Source: Streptomyces sp. MH60 (GTDB lineage Bacteria; Actinomycetota; Actinomycetes; Streptomycetales; Streptomycetaceae). Taken from it: DNA of 46,879 bases. The notes beneath the pieces were generated by a model that was given only the letters and a program-made list of their open reading frames with translations, was not told where the DNA came from and searched no databases. Of the stretch, positions 17,371-26,275 are shown one piece after another. The stretch's first letter is position 1; every line of letters starts with the position of its first letter. The stretch covers positions 1 to 46,879 of the forward strand of contig NZ_MULI01000060.1 in assembly GCF_002939385.1 (NCBI RefSeq), in the 5' to 3' direction. A program made the position numbers and the translations under genes.

Positions 17371-19082
17371 GGACAGCCACCACGAGCCCCGCCACGGGCG
17401 TGCTCCTGCCGCCCATGAGCATCCCGGACGTCACCGTCACGGTCATCGTCTACAACGACGCCGAACGCCTCCCCCGCGCCGTCGCCTCCGCGCTGCGCCA
17501 GACCCACGCCAACATCGAGGTCGTCATCAGCGACGACCACTCGACCGACGCCACCGAGGAGGTCGCCCGCGAGCTGGCCGCCCACGACCCGCGGATCGTG
17601 TACCTCCGGCTGCCCGAGAACAGCGGCGGGTGCAGCGCCCCGCGCAACCGCGCCCTGGAGATCGCCCGGGCGCCGTACCTGATGTTCCTGGACAGCGACG
17701 ACGAACTCCCCGAGCGTGCCGTCGAGGTCCTGCTCGCCGCCCACCGCGAACGCGACCTGGACTTCGCCATGGGCGCCGTGCACCGCGTCCGCGTCGACGG
17801 CAGGCGCCGTACGACCTGGATGCCGCACCTGGTCGCCGAGCGCCGCACCCTCGACGGCATCGAGGCCGACCCGCGGCTGTTCTTCGAGCACCTGTCGACC
17901 AGCAAGATGTACGCCCGCGCCTTCCTCGACCGGCACGGCCTGCGCTTCCCCGAGGGCATCCACTACGAGGACCAGCTCTTCTCGGCGCAGGCGTACTGCC
18001 TGGCCAAGTCCTTCACCGTGGTCCCCGAGCCGGTCTACCGCTGGTACATAGCCCCCTACGCGGCCTCCGACTCCGCCTCCATCTCCAACCAGCGGCACAA
18101 GCTCACCAACGTCCGCGACCGCGTCCACGTGCAGCGGCTCATCGACGCGTTCCTGGCCGAGAGCGGGCACGAGGCGCTGCGCGAGGACAAGGACTTCAAG
18201 TTCCTCAAGCACGACTTCCGGATGTACGCCGGTGACCTCCCCTACCGGGACGACGCGTGGCTGTCGTCCTTCGCGGACCTGATGAACCCCTACCTCGACA
18301 CGCTCGCCGAGGGCGCCTACGCCCGGCTGCCCCGCGCCGAACGGGTCGTCCTGCGCCTGCTGCGCGACCGGCGCCTGTCCGAGGTGCGCACGGCGGCCCG
18401 CGGCCTCGGCCACGACGTGGCCCCCCGCCGGGTGACGCCGGACGAGGAGAGCGGCCGGGTGTACTGGGGCGAGGGCGTTCCGGATTCCCCCGGCGCCCGG
18501 CGCGAGCTGGACCTGACGGATCTGGAGCTGGACACCCGCCCGTTCTTCACCGCCCTGCTCCGGCACGAGATCACGGAGGTCACGCGCGGTCCCGGTGCCT
18601 CGGTCGACCTCACCGTCCGCACCTACGACCCGGCCCTGCGCCTGCCGGTCGGCCCCCAGCGCGCGGTGCTCCACCTCTCCCCCGGCCGTCGCCGTCTCAC
18701 GGTCGCCTTCCGCCTCTCGCCCGTCCGCCCCGGCCTCTTCGAGGGCCGCGTCCGCCTGGACCTGGCGGCGGCCCGTCTCCCGCTCCACGGCTTCGCCGGC
18801 ACCCGCCATCCCGTGCTCCGCCTCCGCCACCGGGGTCGCACCCACACGGGGATCCTCCTGGCGCCGCCGGCCTTCCCGCCCCTCACGGCCCGCGTCCCCT
18901 ACCGCGCCGGCGTCACCCCCCACCGCGTCACCCTCCGCCCGGAGGGCCACAACCCGGGCCGCCTGCAGATCACCTGGCAGCCGGTGGGAGCCACCTCCGC
19001 CGTGCTCCGCCCCGCCGCCCGGCGCCTGTCCACCCCGAGGACACGGAGAGCGGCCCGCCTGGTGGCCAACGTCCTCCGCTGA
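17367..19082 (+). CDS. GT2 glycosyltransferase with beta-rich C-terminal domain, possibly polymer-decorating
   Basis: This 571-residue protein has an N-terminal GT2 catalytic domain (about 15 to 330) with SDDHSTD, FLDSDDE and HYEDQLFS, which supply the metal-binding and base acidic residues. Residues about 380 to 560 are rich in beta-strand patterns, for example VDLTVRTYDPALRLP and AVLHLSPGRRRLTVAF. The Staphylococcus aureus wall-teichoic-acid glycosyltransferases TarS and TarP also pair GT2 with beta-rich C-terminal domains that trimerise. I infer that this enzyme adds sugars to the polymer made by its neighbour. The ATG overlaps the preceding stop (ATGA) and has GAGGAGG upstream. An in-frame ATG at 17415 (MSIPDVTVT) is an alternative start. 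Confidence 0.88.
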   Translation: MRTATTSPATGVLLPPMSIPDVTVTVIVYNDAERLPRAVASALRQTHANIEVVISDDHSTDATEEVARELAAHDPRIVYLRLPENSGGCSAPRNRALEIARAPYLMFLDSDDELPERAVEVLLAAHRERDLDFAMGAVHRVRVDGRRRTTWMPHLVAERRTLDGIEADPRLFFEHLSTSKMYARAFLDRHGLRFPEGIHYEDQLFSAQAYCLAKSFTVVPEPVYRWYIAPYAASDSASISNQRHKLTNVRDRVHVQRLIDAFLAESGHEALREDKDFKFLKHDFRMYAGDLPYRDDAWLSSFADLMNPYLDTLAEGAYARLPRAERVVLRLLRDRRLSEVRTAARGLGHDVAPRRVTPDEESGRVYWGEGVPDSPGARRELDLTDLELDTRPFFTALLRHEITEVTRGPGASVDLTVRTYDPALRLPVGPQRAVLHLSPGRRRLTVAFRLSPVRPGLFEGRVRLDLAAARLPLHGFAGTRHPVLRLRHRGRTHTGILLAPPAFPPLTARVPYRAGVTPHRVTLRPEGHNPGRLQITWQPVGATSAVLRPAARRLSTPRTRRAARLVANVLR

Positions 19083-19112
19083 CGCCACTGCGGGCAGTCG
19101 CCCTCCCGCCTG

Positions 19113-19152
19113 GCTGCGGGCAGTCGTGCCGCTGGGGCGGCACGGGTGGGCG
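19113..19152 (+). repeat. 40-bp hairpin repeat, copy 1
   Basis: These 40 bases are identical to 31041-31080. Inside is a perfect hairpin GTGCCGC-TGGG-GCGGCAC (19126-19143). Both copies follow the stop of a rightward gene by about 30 bp. A partial extra copy (TGCGGGCAGTCG) lies just before, at about 19089. It may be a dispersed palindromic element or a shared terminator. Confidence 0.8.
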
Positions 19153-19220
19153 CGGCGGCACCTCGCAGCGCCGGGCCGCGTCCCCACCCCGCGCCCACCC
19201 CCCGCGCCGGGCACGACGAA

Positions 19221-19252
19221 GGCGCCCCGGACCGAACCCGGCCCGGGGCGCC
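19221..19252. terminator. Strong hairpin between convergent GT2 gene and gdhB
   Basis: GGCGCCCCGG and CCGGGGCGCC form a perfect 10-bp stem around a 12-nt loop, between two convergent stops at 19082 and 19292. It is a good bidirectional terminator candidate. Confidence 0.65.
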
Positions 19253-19291
19253 TCACCCGGCGACGGCGTGAACGCCGTAACGCCGTACCGC

Positions 19292-22200
19292 CTACGAATG
19301 CGTACGCAACAACGTCCGCATCGTCCGCATGGCCACCGAGAGGTTGGACAGATCGAACTCGTCCGACGATCGGATCTCCTCCAGCGTCGTCCGCGCCCGC
19401 CCGAGAATCGCCGCGTTCTTCTCCTCCCACGCCTTGAACCGCTGCTCCGGCGTGGACGTGCCGTTGCCCACCGCCAGGACATCCGCGGTCAGCGACGCGT
19501 GCGCCGAGTACAGGTCCTCGCGGATCGCCGCGCGGGCCATGGACTGCCAGCGGTCGTTGCGGGGCAGGTCACTGATCCGGTCCATCAGCTGGGTGACGCC
19601 GAGCCGGTCGGCGAGGTCGTAGTACACCTCGGCGACGTCCAGCGGCTCCTTGCCCATGCGGTCGGCCACCGACACGATGTCCAGCGTCGCGAAGGCCGAG
19701 GAGAACCCGGCCACCCGCGTGGCCGGCTCGTCCGGGACCCCGGCGGCGGTCAGCTCGTCGTGGATGTGCTGGTACCACTCCGCGTCCGCGCCCCGCAGCA
19801 GCTTCGGCAGCTGCGACCACACCTGCTCGACCCGCTCGGCGAAGAACTCCACCGTCTTGGCCAGCTCCAGCGGCTGCGGCCGGTTGTTGAGCAGCCAGCG
19901 CGTGCCGCGCTCGACCAGGCGGCGCGAGTGCAGTCGGATCCGGGTCTGGACGGCGGCGTCGACCTTGGTGTCCAAGGCCTCCACCGCGTCCCACACCGGG
20001 GAGGAGCTGAAGATCGCCCGGGCCACGGTCTGCGCCCGCACGATCTCCTCCAGCGACGCGCCGGTCTCCTCGCGCATCCGGTGCAGATACGTCGTACCGC
20101 CCGTGTTGACGGTGTCGTTGACCAGGACGGTCGTCGTGATCTCGCGGCGCAGCGGGTGGCTGTCGACCTGCTCGGCGAACTGCTCGCGCAGCGCCGTCGG
20201 GAAGTACGCGTGCAGCAGACCCTTGAGGTACGGGTCGTCCGGCAGCGAGGTGTGCAGCAGTTCCTCGGCGACCGTGATCTTCGTGTACGCCAGCAGCACG
20301 GCCGTCTCCGGGCCGGTCAGGCCGTGTTCGCTGCTCAGCCGCTCACGGATCTGGCGGTCGGTGGGCAGGAACTCCAGGGCCCGGTTGAGGTGGCCCTCCC
20401 TGACCAGGTGCCGCATGAAGCGCTGCTGGGCGTGGAGCATGTCCCTGGACTGCGCGAGCGCGTTGGCGATCGCCGTGTTCTGCGCGTAGTTGTTGCGCAG
20501 CACCAGCGCGCCGACCTCGTCGGTCATCTGGGCGAGCAGCTTGTTGCGCTGCTTGACGGTCATGTCGCCGTCCTTGACGAGACCGTTGAGCAGGATCTTG
20601 ATGTTCACCTCGTGGTCGGAGGTGTCCACGCCCGCGCTGTTGTCGATGGCGTCGGTGTTGATCCGCCCGCCCCGCAGCGCGAACTCGATCCTGCCCAGCT
20701 GGGTCAGGCCCAGGTTGCCGCCCTCGCCGACGACCTGGACCCGCAGGTCCTTGCCGTCGACGCGGATGGCGTCGTTGCCCTTGTCGCCGACGTCCGCGTT
20801 GGACTCGGTGGACGCCTTGACGTACGTGCCGATGCCGCCGTTCCACAGCAGGTCCACCGGGGAGCTGAGGATCGCCTTCATCAGCTCGGCCGGGGTCATC
20901 TTGGTGATGCCCGGCTCGATGCCGAGGGCCTCGCGGATGTGCGCGTTGACCGGGATCGACTTGGCCGTGCGCGGGAAGATGCCACCGCCCGCCGAGAGCA
21001 GCTCGGTGTTGTAGTCCTCCCAGGAGGAGCGGGGCAGCTCGAACAGCCGGCGGCGCTCGGCGTACGAGGTGGCCGCGTCCGGCGCCGGGTCGATGAAGAT
21101 GTGCCGGTGGTCGAAGGCGGCGACCAGGCGGATGTGCTCGCTGAGCAGCATGCCGTTGCCGAAGACGTCGCCGGACATGTCGCCGATGCCGACGACCGTG
21201 AAGTCCTGGGTCTGGGTGTCCACGCCCAGCTCCCGGAAGTGCCGCTTGACGGACTCCCAGGCGCCGCGGGCGGTGATGCCCATGCCCTTGTGGTCGTAGC
21301 CCGCGCTGCCGCCGGAGGCGAAGGCGTCACCGAGCCAGAAGTTGTAGGACTCGGCGACCTCGTTGGCGATGTCGGAGAACTTCGCGGTGCCCTTGTCGGC
21401 GGCGACGACGAGGTAGGTGTCGTCCTCGTCGTGCCGGACGACGTCCGCGGGGTGCACGACCTCGCCGGCCACCATGTTGTCGGTGATGTCGAGCAGCGCC
21501 GAGATGAACGTCTTGTAGCTGGCGATGCCCTCCGCCATCCACGCGTCGCGGTCGACGCTCGGGTCGGGCAGCTGCTTGGCGACGAAGCCGCCCTTGGCGC
21601 CGACCGGCACGATGACGGTGTTCTTCACCATCTGGGCCTTGACCAGGCCGAGGATCTCGGTGCGGAAGTCCTCCCGGCGGTCCGACCAGCGCAGACCACC
21701 GCGCGCGACCTTGCCGAAGCGCAGGTGCACGCCCTCGACGCGCGGCGAGTACACCCAGATCTCGAACGCCGGGCGCGGCGCGGGCAGGTCGGGGATGGCC
21801 TGCGGGTCGAACTTCATGGAGACGTAGTCGTGCGGCTTGCCGCCCGCCGCCTCCTGGAAGAAGTTCGTCCGCAGCGTCGCCTTGATGACGGTGAGGAAGG
21901 ACCGCAGGATCCGGTCCTCGTCGAGGCTCGCCACCTGGTCCAGGGCGGCGTCGACCTCTTCGAGCAGGGCGTCGACGATCTCCCGCCCGGCCCGCTGCCG
22001 CTCCGGCGCCATCCGCGCCTCGAACAGGTTGATGAGCAGGCGCGTGGTGTGGACGTTGTTGCGGAGGGTGTCCTCCATGTAGTCCTGGCTGAAGGTCGAA
22101 CCGGCCTGCCGCAGGTACTTGGCGTACGCGCGCAGCACCATCGCCTCGCGCCAGGTCAGTCCGGCGCTGAGGACGAGGGCGTTGAAGCCGTCGTTCTCCG

Positions 22201-24253
22201 CCTTGCCGGTCCAGGTCGCGGCGAAGGCGTCCTGGACGCGCTCGCGGGCGTCGTCGCCGAGGTAGTCGGCGCCACCGGCCGGGGCCTTGGGCATGCGCAG
22301 GCCGAAGTCGTAGATCCAGGCCGTGGTGCGGTCCGCGCAGCGCAGCTCGTAGGGCCGCTCGTCGGTGACCTCGACGCCGAGCCGGCTGAGCACCGGCAGC
22401 ACGGCGGACAGGGAGACCGAGCCGCCCTTCTGGTAGATCTTGAAACGCCGTTCCTCGGGCGCGGCGCCGACCGGCTCGTACAGGCTCAGCGCGAAGGTCT
22501 TCTCCTCGTCGAGCTGCTCCAGGTGGCCGAGGTCGGCGACCGCGGAGCGCGGATCGTGGTCGGCCTTGTAGCCCTCGGGGAAGGCGGACCCGTAGTAGCG
22601 CAGCAGCTCCGCCGCGCGTTCCTCGCCGAACTCGGCCGTCAGTGCCTCGCCGAAGCCGTCGGCCCAGGAGCGGGCGGCCTCGACGAGACGGGCCTCGACG
22701 CGCTCCTTGTCGACGTCGGACAGGTGCGGCAGCTCGGTGCCCTGCGGGACCCGGACCACGAAGTGCAGCCGGGACAGGATCGACTCGGTGTTCCAGGCCG
22801 TGAAGTCGACGCTGGTGCCGCCGAGCTCCTCCTTGAGGATGTCGATGATCCGCAGCCGGACGCCGGTGGTGTAGCGGTCGCGGGGGAGGTAGACGAGAGC
22901 CGAGTAGTAGCGCCCGTACTCGTCCTGGCGCAGGTAGAGCCGCAGGCGGCGCCGCTCCTGGAGGTAGAGCACGGAGGTGACGATCGGCTCCAGCTCCTCG
23001 GCGGAGGTCTGGAACATCTCGTCGCGCGGGTACGTCTCCAGGATCTGCAGCAGGTCCCGCCCGTCGTGGCTGTTGGGCGAGAAACCGGCCCGCTCCAGCA
23101 CCTCCTCCACCTTGCGCCGCACGACCGGCACCCGGCGGACGGACTCGGTGTAGGCGGCGGAGGAGAACAGGCCGAGGAAGCGCCGTTCGCCGACGACGTT
23201 GCCGTTCTCGTCGAACTTCTTGACGCCGACGTAGTCGAGGTACGACGGCCGGTGCACGGTGGCCCGGCTGTTCGCCTTGGTCAGCACCAGCAGCCGGTGC
23301 TCGCGGGCCTTGGCCCGGGCGTCGGCGGGCAGCCGCTCGAAGGAGGGGCTGACGGGGTGGCTCTCGTCGGTCGCGTGGTGCGGGTCGGAGCGCAGGATGC
23401 CGAGGCCGGTGCCGGCGACGGCCGCGAGGGAGTCGTCCTCGCGCAGCCGGTACTCGCGGTAGCCGAGGAAGGTGAAGTGGTCGTCGGCCAGCCAGCGCAG
23501 CAGCTCGCGGGCCTCCTCCAGCTCGCGCGCGGGGAGGTCCTCCGGGGTGGCCTCGGTCGACAGCTGGTCGGCGATGCGGACGGCGGCGTCCCGCATCTTG
23601 CCCCAGTCCTCGACGGTCTCGCGGACGTCGTTCAGGACGCGCAGCAGGTCGGCGGTGATCTGCTTCAGGTCACCGCGGTCGGTCTCGCGGTCGATCTCGA
23701 CGTGGATCCAGGACTCGACGTGCGCGTCGTGCGGCAGGTCGGCGGTGGGCCGACCGGCCAGCACCTCGACGAGCTTGCCGGCGATGTCGCGCCGCACCAC
23801 GATCTGCGGGTGGACGACGACGTGGATGCCGCGGCCCTGGCGGGTCAGCTCGTTGGTCACGGAGTCGACGAGGAAGGGCATGTCGTCGGTGACCACCTCG
23901 ACGACGGAGTGGCTGCACGTCCAGCCGTTCTCCTCGACCGTCGGGGTGTGCACCCGGACGTTCGCCGTGCCCTGCGGCCGGTTCTCGGCCAGCCGGTAGT
24001 GCGAGACGGCGGCTCCGAAGACGTCGACCGGGTCGCGGTCGGCGAGGTCCTCCGGGGCGGTGTGCCGGTAGTAGCGCTGGAGGAACGCGAACACGGACGC
24101 GTAGTCCGGGGCGCCGTCCGGGCCGTCCGGGGTGTCCGGAGTTCCCTCGCCCGTCGTCCCGGTCGGTAGGTGCCCCCCGACCGGGCTGTTCTCAGCTACC
24201 CGGGCAGCCCTTTCGAGCAGCTCGGCCTTGGCTTCGTCCAGCTTGGTCTGCAT
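19292..24253 (-). CDS. gdhB: NAD-specific glutamate dehydrogenase, large (180-kDa) type
   Basis: This protein of 1653 residues matches the large NAD-dependent glutamate dehydrogenases first studied in Streptomyces clavuligerus, which turn glutamate into 2-oxoglutarate and ammonia in the cytoplasm and work as large oligomers. About 700 N-terminal residues hold ACT-like regulatory folds. The catalytic part follows, with GAKGGFVAKQLPDP near residue 890 (substrate lysine) and FASGGSAGYDHKGMGITA near 985. The C-terminal about 400 residues are helical and family-specific. The ATG at 24253 (MQTKLDEAKAELLERAA) has GAGG upstream. The gene stands alone, with a 470-bp leader region before it. It is likely used in glutamate catabolism. 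Confidence 0.97.
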   Translation of the reverse strand: MQTKLDEAKAELLERAARVAENSPVGGHLPTGTTGEGTPDTPDGPDGAPDYASVFAFLQRYYRHTAPEDLADRDPVDVFGAAVSHYRLAENRPQGTANVRVHTPTVEENGWTCSHSVVEVVTDDMPFLVDSVTNELTRQGRGIHVVVHPQIVVRRDIAGKLVEVLAGRPTADLPHDAHVESWIHVEIDRETDRGDLKQITADLLRVLNDVRETVEDWGKMRDAAVRIADQLSTEATPEDLPARELEEARELLRWLADDHFTFLGYREYRLREDDSLAAVAGTGLGILRSDPHHATDESHPVSPSFERLPADARAKAREHRLLVLTKANSRATVHRPSYLDYVGVKKFDENGNVVGERRFLGLFSSAAYTESVRRVPVVRRKVEEVLERAGFSPNSHDGRDLLQILETYPRDEMFQTSAEELEPIVTSVLYLQERRRLRLYLRQDEYGRYYSALVYLPRDRYTTGVRLRIIDILKEELGGTSVDFTAWNTESILSRLHFVVRVPQGTELPHLSDVDKERVEARLVEAARSWADGFGEALTAEFGEERAAELLRYYGSAFPEGYKADHDPRSAVADLGHLEQLDEEKTFALSLYEPVGAAPEERRFKIYQKGGSVSLSAVLPVLSRLGVEVTDERPYELRCADRTTAWIYDFGLRMPKAPAGGADYLGDDARERVQDAFAATWTGKAENDGFNALVLSAGLTWREAMVLRAYAKYLRQAGSTFSQDYMEDTLRNNVHTTRLLINLFEARMAPERQRAGREIVDALLEEVDAALDQVASLDEDRILRSFLTVIKATLRTNFFQEAAGGKPHDYVSMKFDPQAIPDLPAPRPAFEIWVYSPRVEGVHLRFGKVARGGLRWSDRREDFRTEILGLVKAQMVKNTVIVPVGAKGGFVAKQLPDPSVDRDAWMAEGIASYKTFISALLDITDNMVAGEVVHPADVVRHDEDDTYLVVAADKGTAKFSDIANEVAESYNFWLGDAFASGGSAGYDHKGMGITARGAWESVKRHFRELGVDTQTQDFTVVGIGDMSGDVFGNGMLLSEHIRLVAAFDHRHIFIDPAPDAATSYAERRRLFELPRSSWEDYNTELLSAGGGIFPRTAKSIPVNAHIREALGIEPGITKMTPAELMKAILSSPVDLLWNGGIGTYVKASTESNADVGDKGNDAIRVDGKDLRVQVVGEGGNLGLTQLGRIEFALRGGRINTDAIDNSAGVDTSDHEVNIKILLNGLVKDGDMTVKQRNKLLAQMTDEVGALVLRNNYAQNTAIANALAQSRDMLHAQQRFMRHLVREGHLNRALEFLPTDRQIRERLSSEHGLTGPETAVLLAYTKITVAEELLHTSLPDDPYLKGLLHAYFPTALREQFAEQVDSHPLRREITTTVLVNDTVNTGGTTYLHRMREETGASLEEIVRAQTVARAIFSSSPVWDAVEALDTKVDAAVQTRIRLHSRRLVERGTRWLLNNRPQPLELAKTVEFFAERVEQVWSQLPKLLRGADAEWYQHIHDELTAAGVPDEPATRVAGFSSAFATLDIVSVADRMGKEPLDVAEVYYDLADRLGVTQLMDRISDLPRNDRWQSMARAAIREDLYSAHASLTADVLAVGNGTSTPEQRFKAWEEKNAAILGRARTTLEEIRSSDEFDLSNLSVAMRTMRTLLRTHS

Positions 24254-24723
24254 TGTCCTCTGACTCCTGTCGCGCGCCGTTGCGTGACGTAGAAGGAAGT
24301 ACGGTCTCCTGCCTTCCGGCATGACGTCGGGACACGGGGTGTCCGGTCTTCTCCGACGCTATGCCGCAAGATGAGAGGAGCGGGGGCATATCAGCCAATG
24401 TCGCCGCTCCCACCGGGTGTGACTTCGCTCTCGCCGTCACCGTCCGGGGAGTGCGCGGCGCCGTACCGGGGGTCTTCGATGCCCCGTCCCGCCCGCGAGG
24501 ATCAGCGACCGCCGCCCGGCCACGGATGTCGTCCGTGGGCGCCGGGCGCAGGGCAGGGGCACCAGTGCCCCCGCGAGCTATCGCGCTGATCACGCCACAA
24601 GGCTATCGCCCTCCGAGGGCTCCCCGTCATGAGCCGCATGTGTACAAAACCGGGCCCTCGACTTGGACGTTCCGCACAGCTACGCCCGGGTAACGACGTG
24701 GTCCGGGGTACCGGACGCCGCCG
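24254..24723. other. 470-bp stretch without a convincing gene
   Basis: This gap lies upstream of gdhB and downstream of the HAD gene, both leftward. Possible frames of 70 to 130 codons exist on both strands, but their third positions are only about three-quarters G or C, unlike real genes here. The gdhB promoter must lie in it; I see no box pair I would defend. Confidence 0.6.
24701..24716 (-). terminator. Small hairpin after the HAD phosphatase gene
   Basis: GTCCGG-GGTA-CCGGAC is a perfect 6-bp stem with a 4-nt loop, 8 bp after the HAD stop. There is no T-run, so support is modest. Confidence 0.35.
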
Positions 24724-25395
24724 TCATCCCGCCAGCCGCTCCGCCACCACCACGGCCTCCCCGAGCGTGTCCACCACGGGCACCCCGACCACCTCCAGGC
24801 TGGCCCGGCTGTGCGACCCCCCGGTGTAGAGCACCGCCCCGGCGCCCACGTGGCGCGCCGCGACCGCGTCGTCGGCGGCGTCCCCGATCACCACCGTGCG
24901 AGCGGGCTCCACCCCGGACAGCGCCAGCTGCGCGAGGTGCCGCACCATGTGCTCGGCCTTGCTGCCCCCGGACGGCCCGGTCCGTCCGTCGACGCGTATG
25001 AAGTGCGTCTCGATCCCGAACCCCTGGACCAGCGGCACCAGCTCGTCGTGGCCGTACATGCTGAGGATGGACTGGCTGCGCCCCGCCGACCGCCACCCGG
25101 CGAGCAGCTCCGTGACCCCCTCGGCGGGCGCGCACCGGCTGCGGTGCACGCTGTAGTAGCGCTGGAAGGTCGCGTCCATGACCTCCCACTCGGCGTCGGT
25201 GGGCAGCCGGCCCATCAGCCGCTCGTAGAACTTCGGCACCGGTACGCAGTACAGCGACCGGTACCGCTCCAGCGTGATCGGCGCCAGCCCCAGCTCGGCG
25301 AACGCCGCGTTCGTCGCCCCGATGATCGCGTCGTTGTCGTGGAACAGCGTGCCGTTCCAGTCCCACACGATGTGTGCGCCCGTCTGCATCCCCAT
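24724..25395 (-). CDS. HAD family hydrolase (phosphatase)
   Basis: This 223-residue haloacid-dehalogenase fold protein probably removes phosphate from a small metabolite in the cytoplasm. Motif I is VWDWNGTLFHD near the N-terminus (nucleophile Asp, with Asn in place of the second usual Asp). Motif II is SILSMYGHD, the motif III lysine is in GSKAEH, and motif IV is VIGDAADD. An insert of about 60 helical residues after motif I forms a cap. The ATG at 25395 (MGMQTGAHIVWDW) is chosen; 25389 is possible. It lies 58 bp downstream of the DUF6912-like gene, probably in one unit. The substrate is unknown. Confidence 0.9.
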   Translation of the reverse strand: MGMQTGAHIVWDWNGTLFHDNDAIIGATNAAFAELGLAPITLERYRSLYCVPVPKFYERLMGRLPTDAEWEVMDATFQRYYSVHRSRCAPAEGVTELLAGWRSAGRSQSILSMYGHDELVPLVQGFGIETHFIRVDGRTGPSGGSKAEHMVRHLAQLALSGVEPARTVVIGDAADDAVAARHVGAGAVLYTGGSHSRASLEVVGVPVVDTLGEAVVVAERLAG

Positions 25396-25453
25396 GCCCG
25401 AAAACGTACCCGCCGCCACTGACAATCGGGACACCGCGATGCGACGTCCCCGG

Positions 25454-25957
25454 TCACACCAGGTTCGGGATCTCCTGCGTCGCGTACCAGAGCAGCTCGT
25501 GGTCCTCCGCGCCGTCCACGACGAACTGGGCGTCGTCGTCCCCGCCGTCCGCCGCCGCGAGGGCCTGGGCCGCGGCGCGCACGTCCGCCTCCGCGTCGGC
25601 GGAGTCGACGTGCACCGCGGCCGCCTTGGCCAGCGGCAGCGGCCCGGCGACCCGGACCTCGCCCAGCGCCGCCGGGTCGAGTCCCCGGTCCGGACCGGCC
25701 GCGGCGGCGCCGTCGGGTACGTCGGCGGCCACCACGACCCGGCGCCGTGCCGCGCCCGGGTCGGCCGCCAGCAGCCGCAGTGAGGCCAGGGCGGCCCGGT
25801 TGAGGGCCGCGTACTCCAGTTCCTCGGTGTCGTCCGACAGGTACCACTCGCGCAGCGCCGGTGTGACGGCGTAGGCGACGAGCGGCCCGGCCCCCAGCTC
25901 CCCCGCCCGGTGCGCCTCGGCGAGGCCGGACAGGGTCAGGGGGACGTAGACGCGCAT
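25454..25957 (-). CDS. Conserved actinobacterial protein of unknown function (DUF6912-like)
   Basis: This 167-residue protein starts MRVYVPLTLSGLAEAHRAGE and ends QEIPNLV. It has alternating alpha and beta patterns and many acidic and alanine residues, with no signal or membrane segment. I associate the start with a small family of uncharacterised actinobacterial proteins, probably DUF6912, from memory. It is upstream of the HAD phosphatase gene and divergent from the Rv3235-family gene. No function can be given. Confidence 0.85.
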   Translation of the reverse strand: MRVYVPLTLSGLAEAHRAGELGAGPLVAYAVTPALREWYLSDDTEELEYAALNRAALASLRLLAADPGAARRRVVVAADVPDGAAAAGPDRGLDPAALGEVRVAGPLPLAKAAAVHVDSADAEADVRAAAQALAAADGGDDDAQFVVDGAEDHELLWYATQEIPNLV

Positions 25958-26275
25958 GAGTCTGCCGCTTTCGTGGTCGGGGACGCCGCCGGAGCGCTCG
26001 GCGGCCCGGCGGGAGAGCCCTCAGGATACGTGCGGGTGTCCCCTTTCGGGTCCCCACCCGGGGCGTCCGAGGCGTCCATCCCGGGCCCCGCGTTCACCCG
26101 GTCCACCCCTGGCGTCCCGGGCCCTGCGGCCGCTCCGCTCACTCGGATAGGTGAACTTCTCCGCCCCCTCGACGCGATCGCCCGCCTCCTTGCCGTGCCG
26201 CCCCTCCAGCCCGTACAAGATCACCGACCACGAAGTTACCGCCCGGTATCACCCGGGCCGCCGAACGGGGACCCC
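25958..26275. other. 318-bp divergent intergenic region
   Basis: This gap lies between the leftward DUF6912-like gene and the rightward Rv3235-family gene. No frame in it has gene-like codon use. It contains one reasonable rightward promoter match at 26190. Confidence 0.55.
26190..26219 (+). promoter_or_regulatory. Candidate promoter for the Rv3235-family gene
   Basis: TTGCCG at 26190-26195 and TACAAG at 26214-26219 are separated by 18 bp. The start codon is 57 bp further on. Visual match only. Confidence 0.35.

Noticed and set aside
18257..24169. A very long rightward open frame (about 1970 codons) opposite gdhB
   Set aside because: It is the mirror of a highly conserved glutamate dehydrogenase; long antisense frames are normal in GC-rich DNA. 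Its product is low-complexity and has no recognisable motif.
24361..24693. A possible 110-residue rightward gene before gdhB
   Set aside because: Third-position GC is far below that of true genes in the window and there is no ribosome site or motif.
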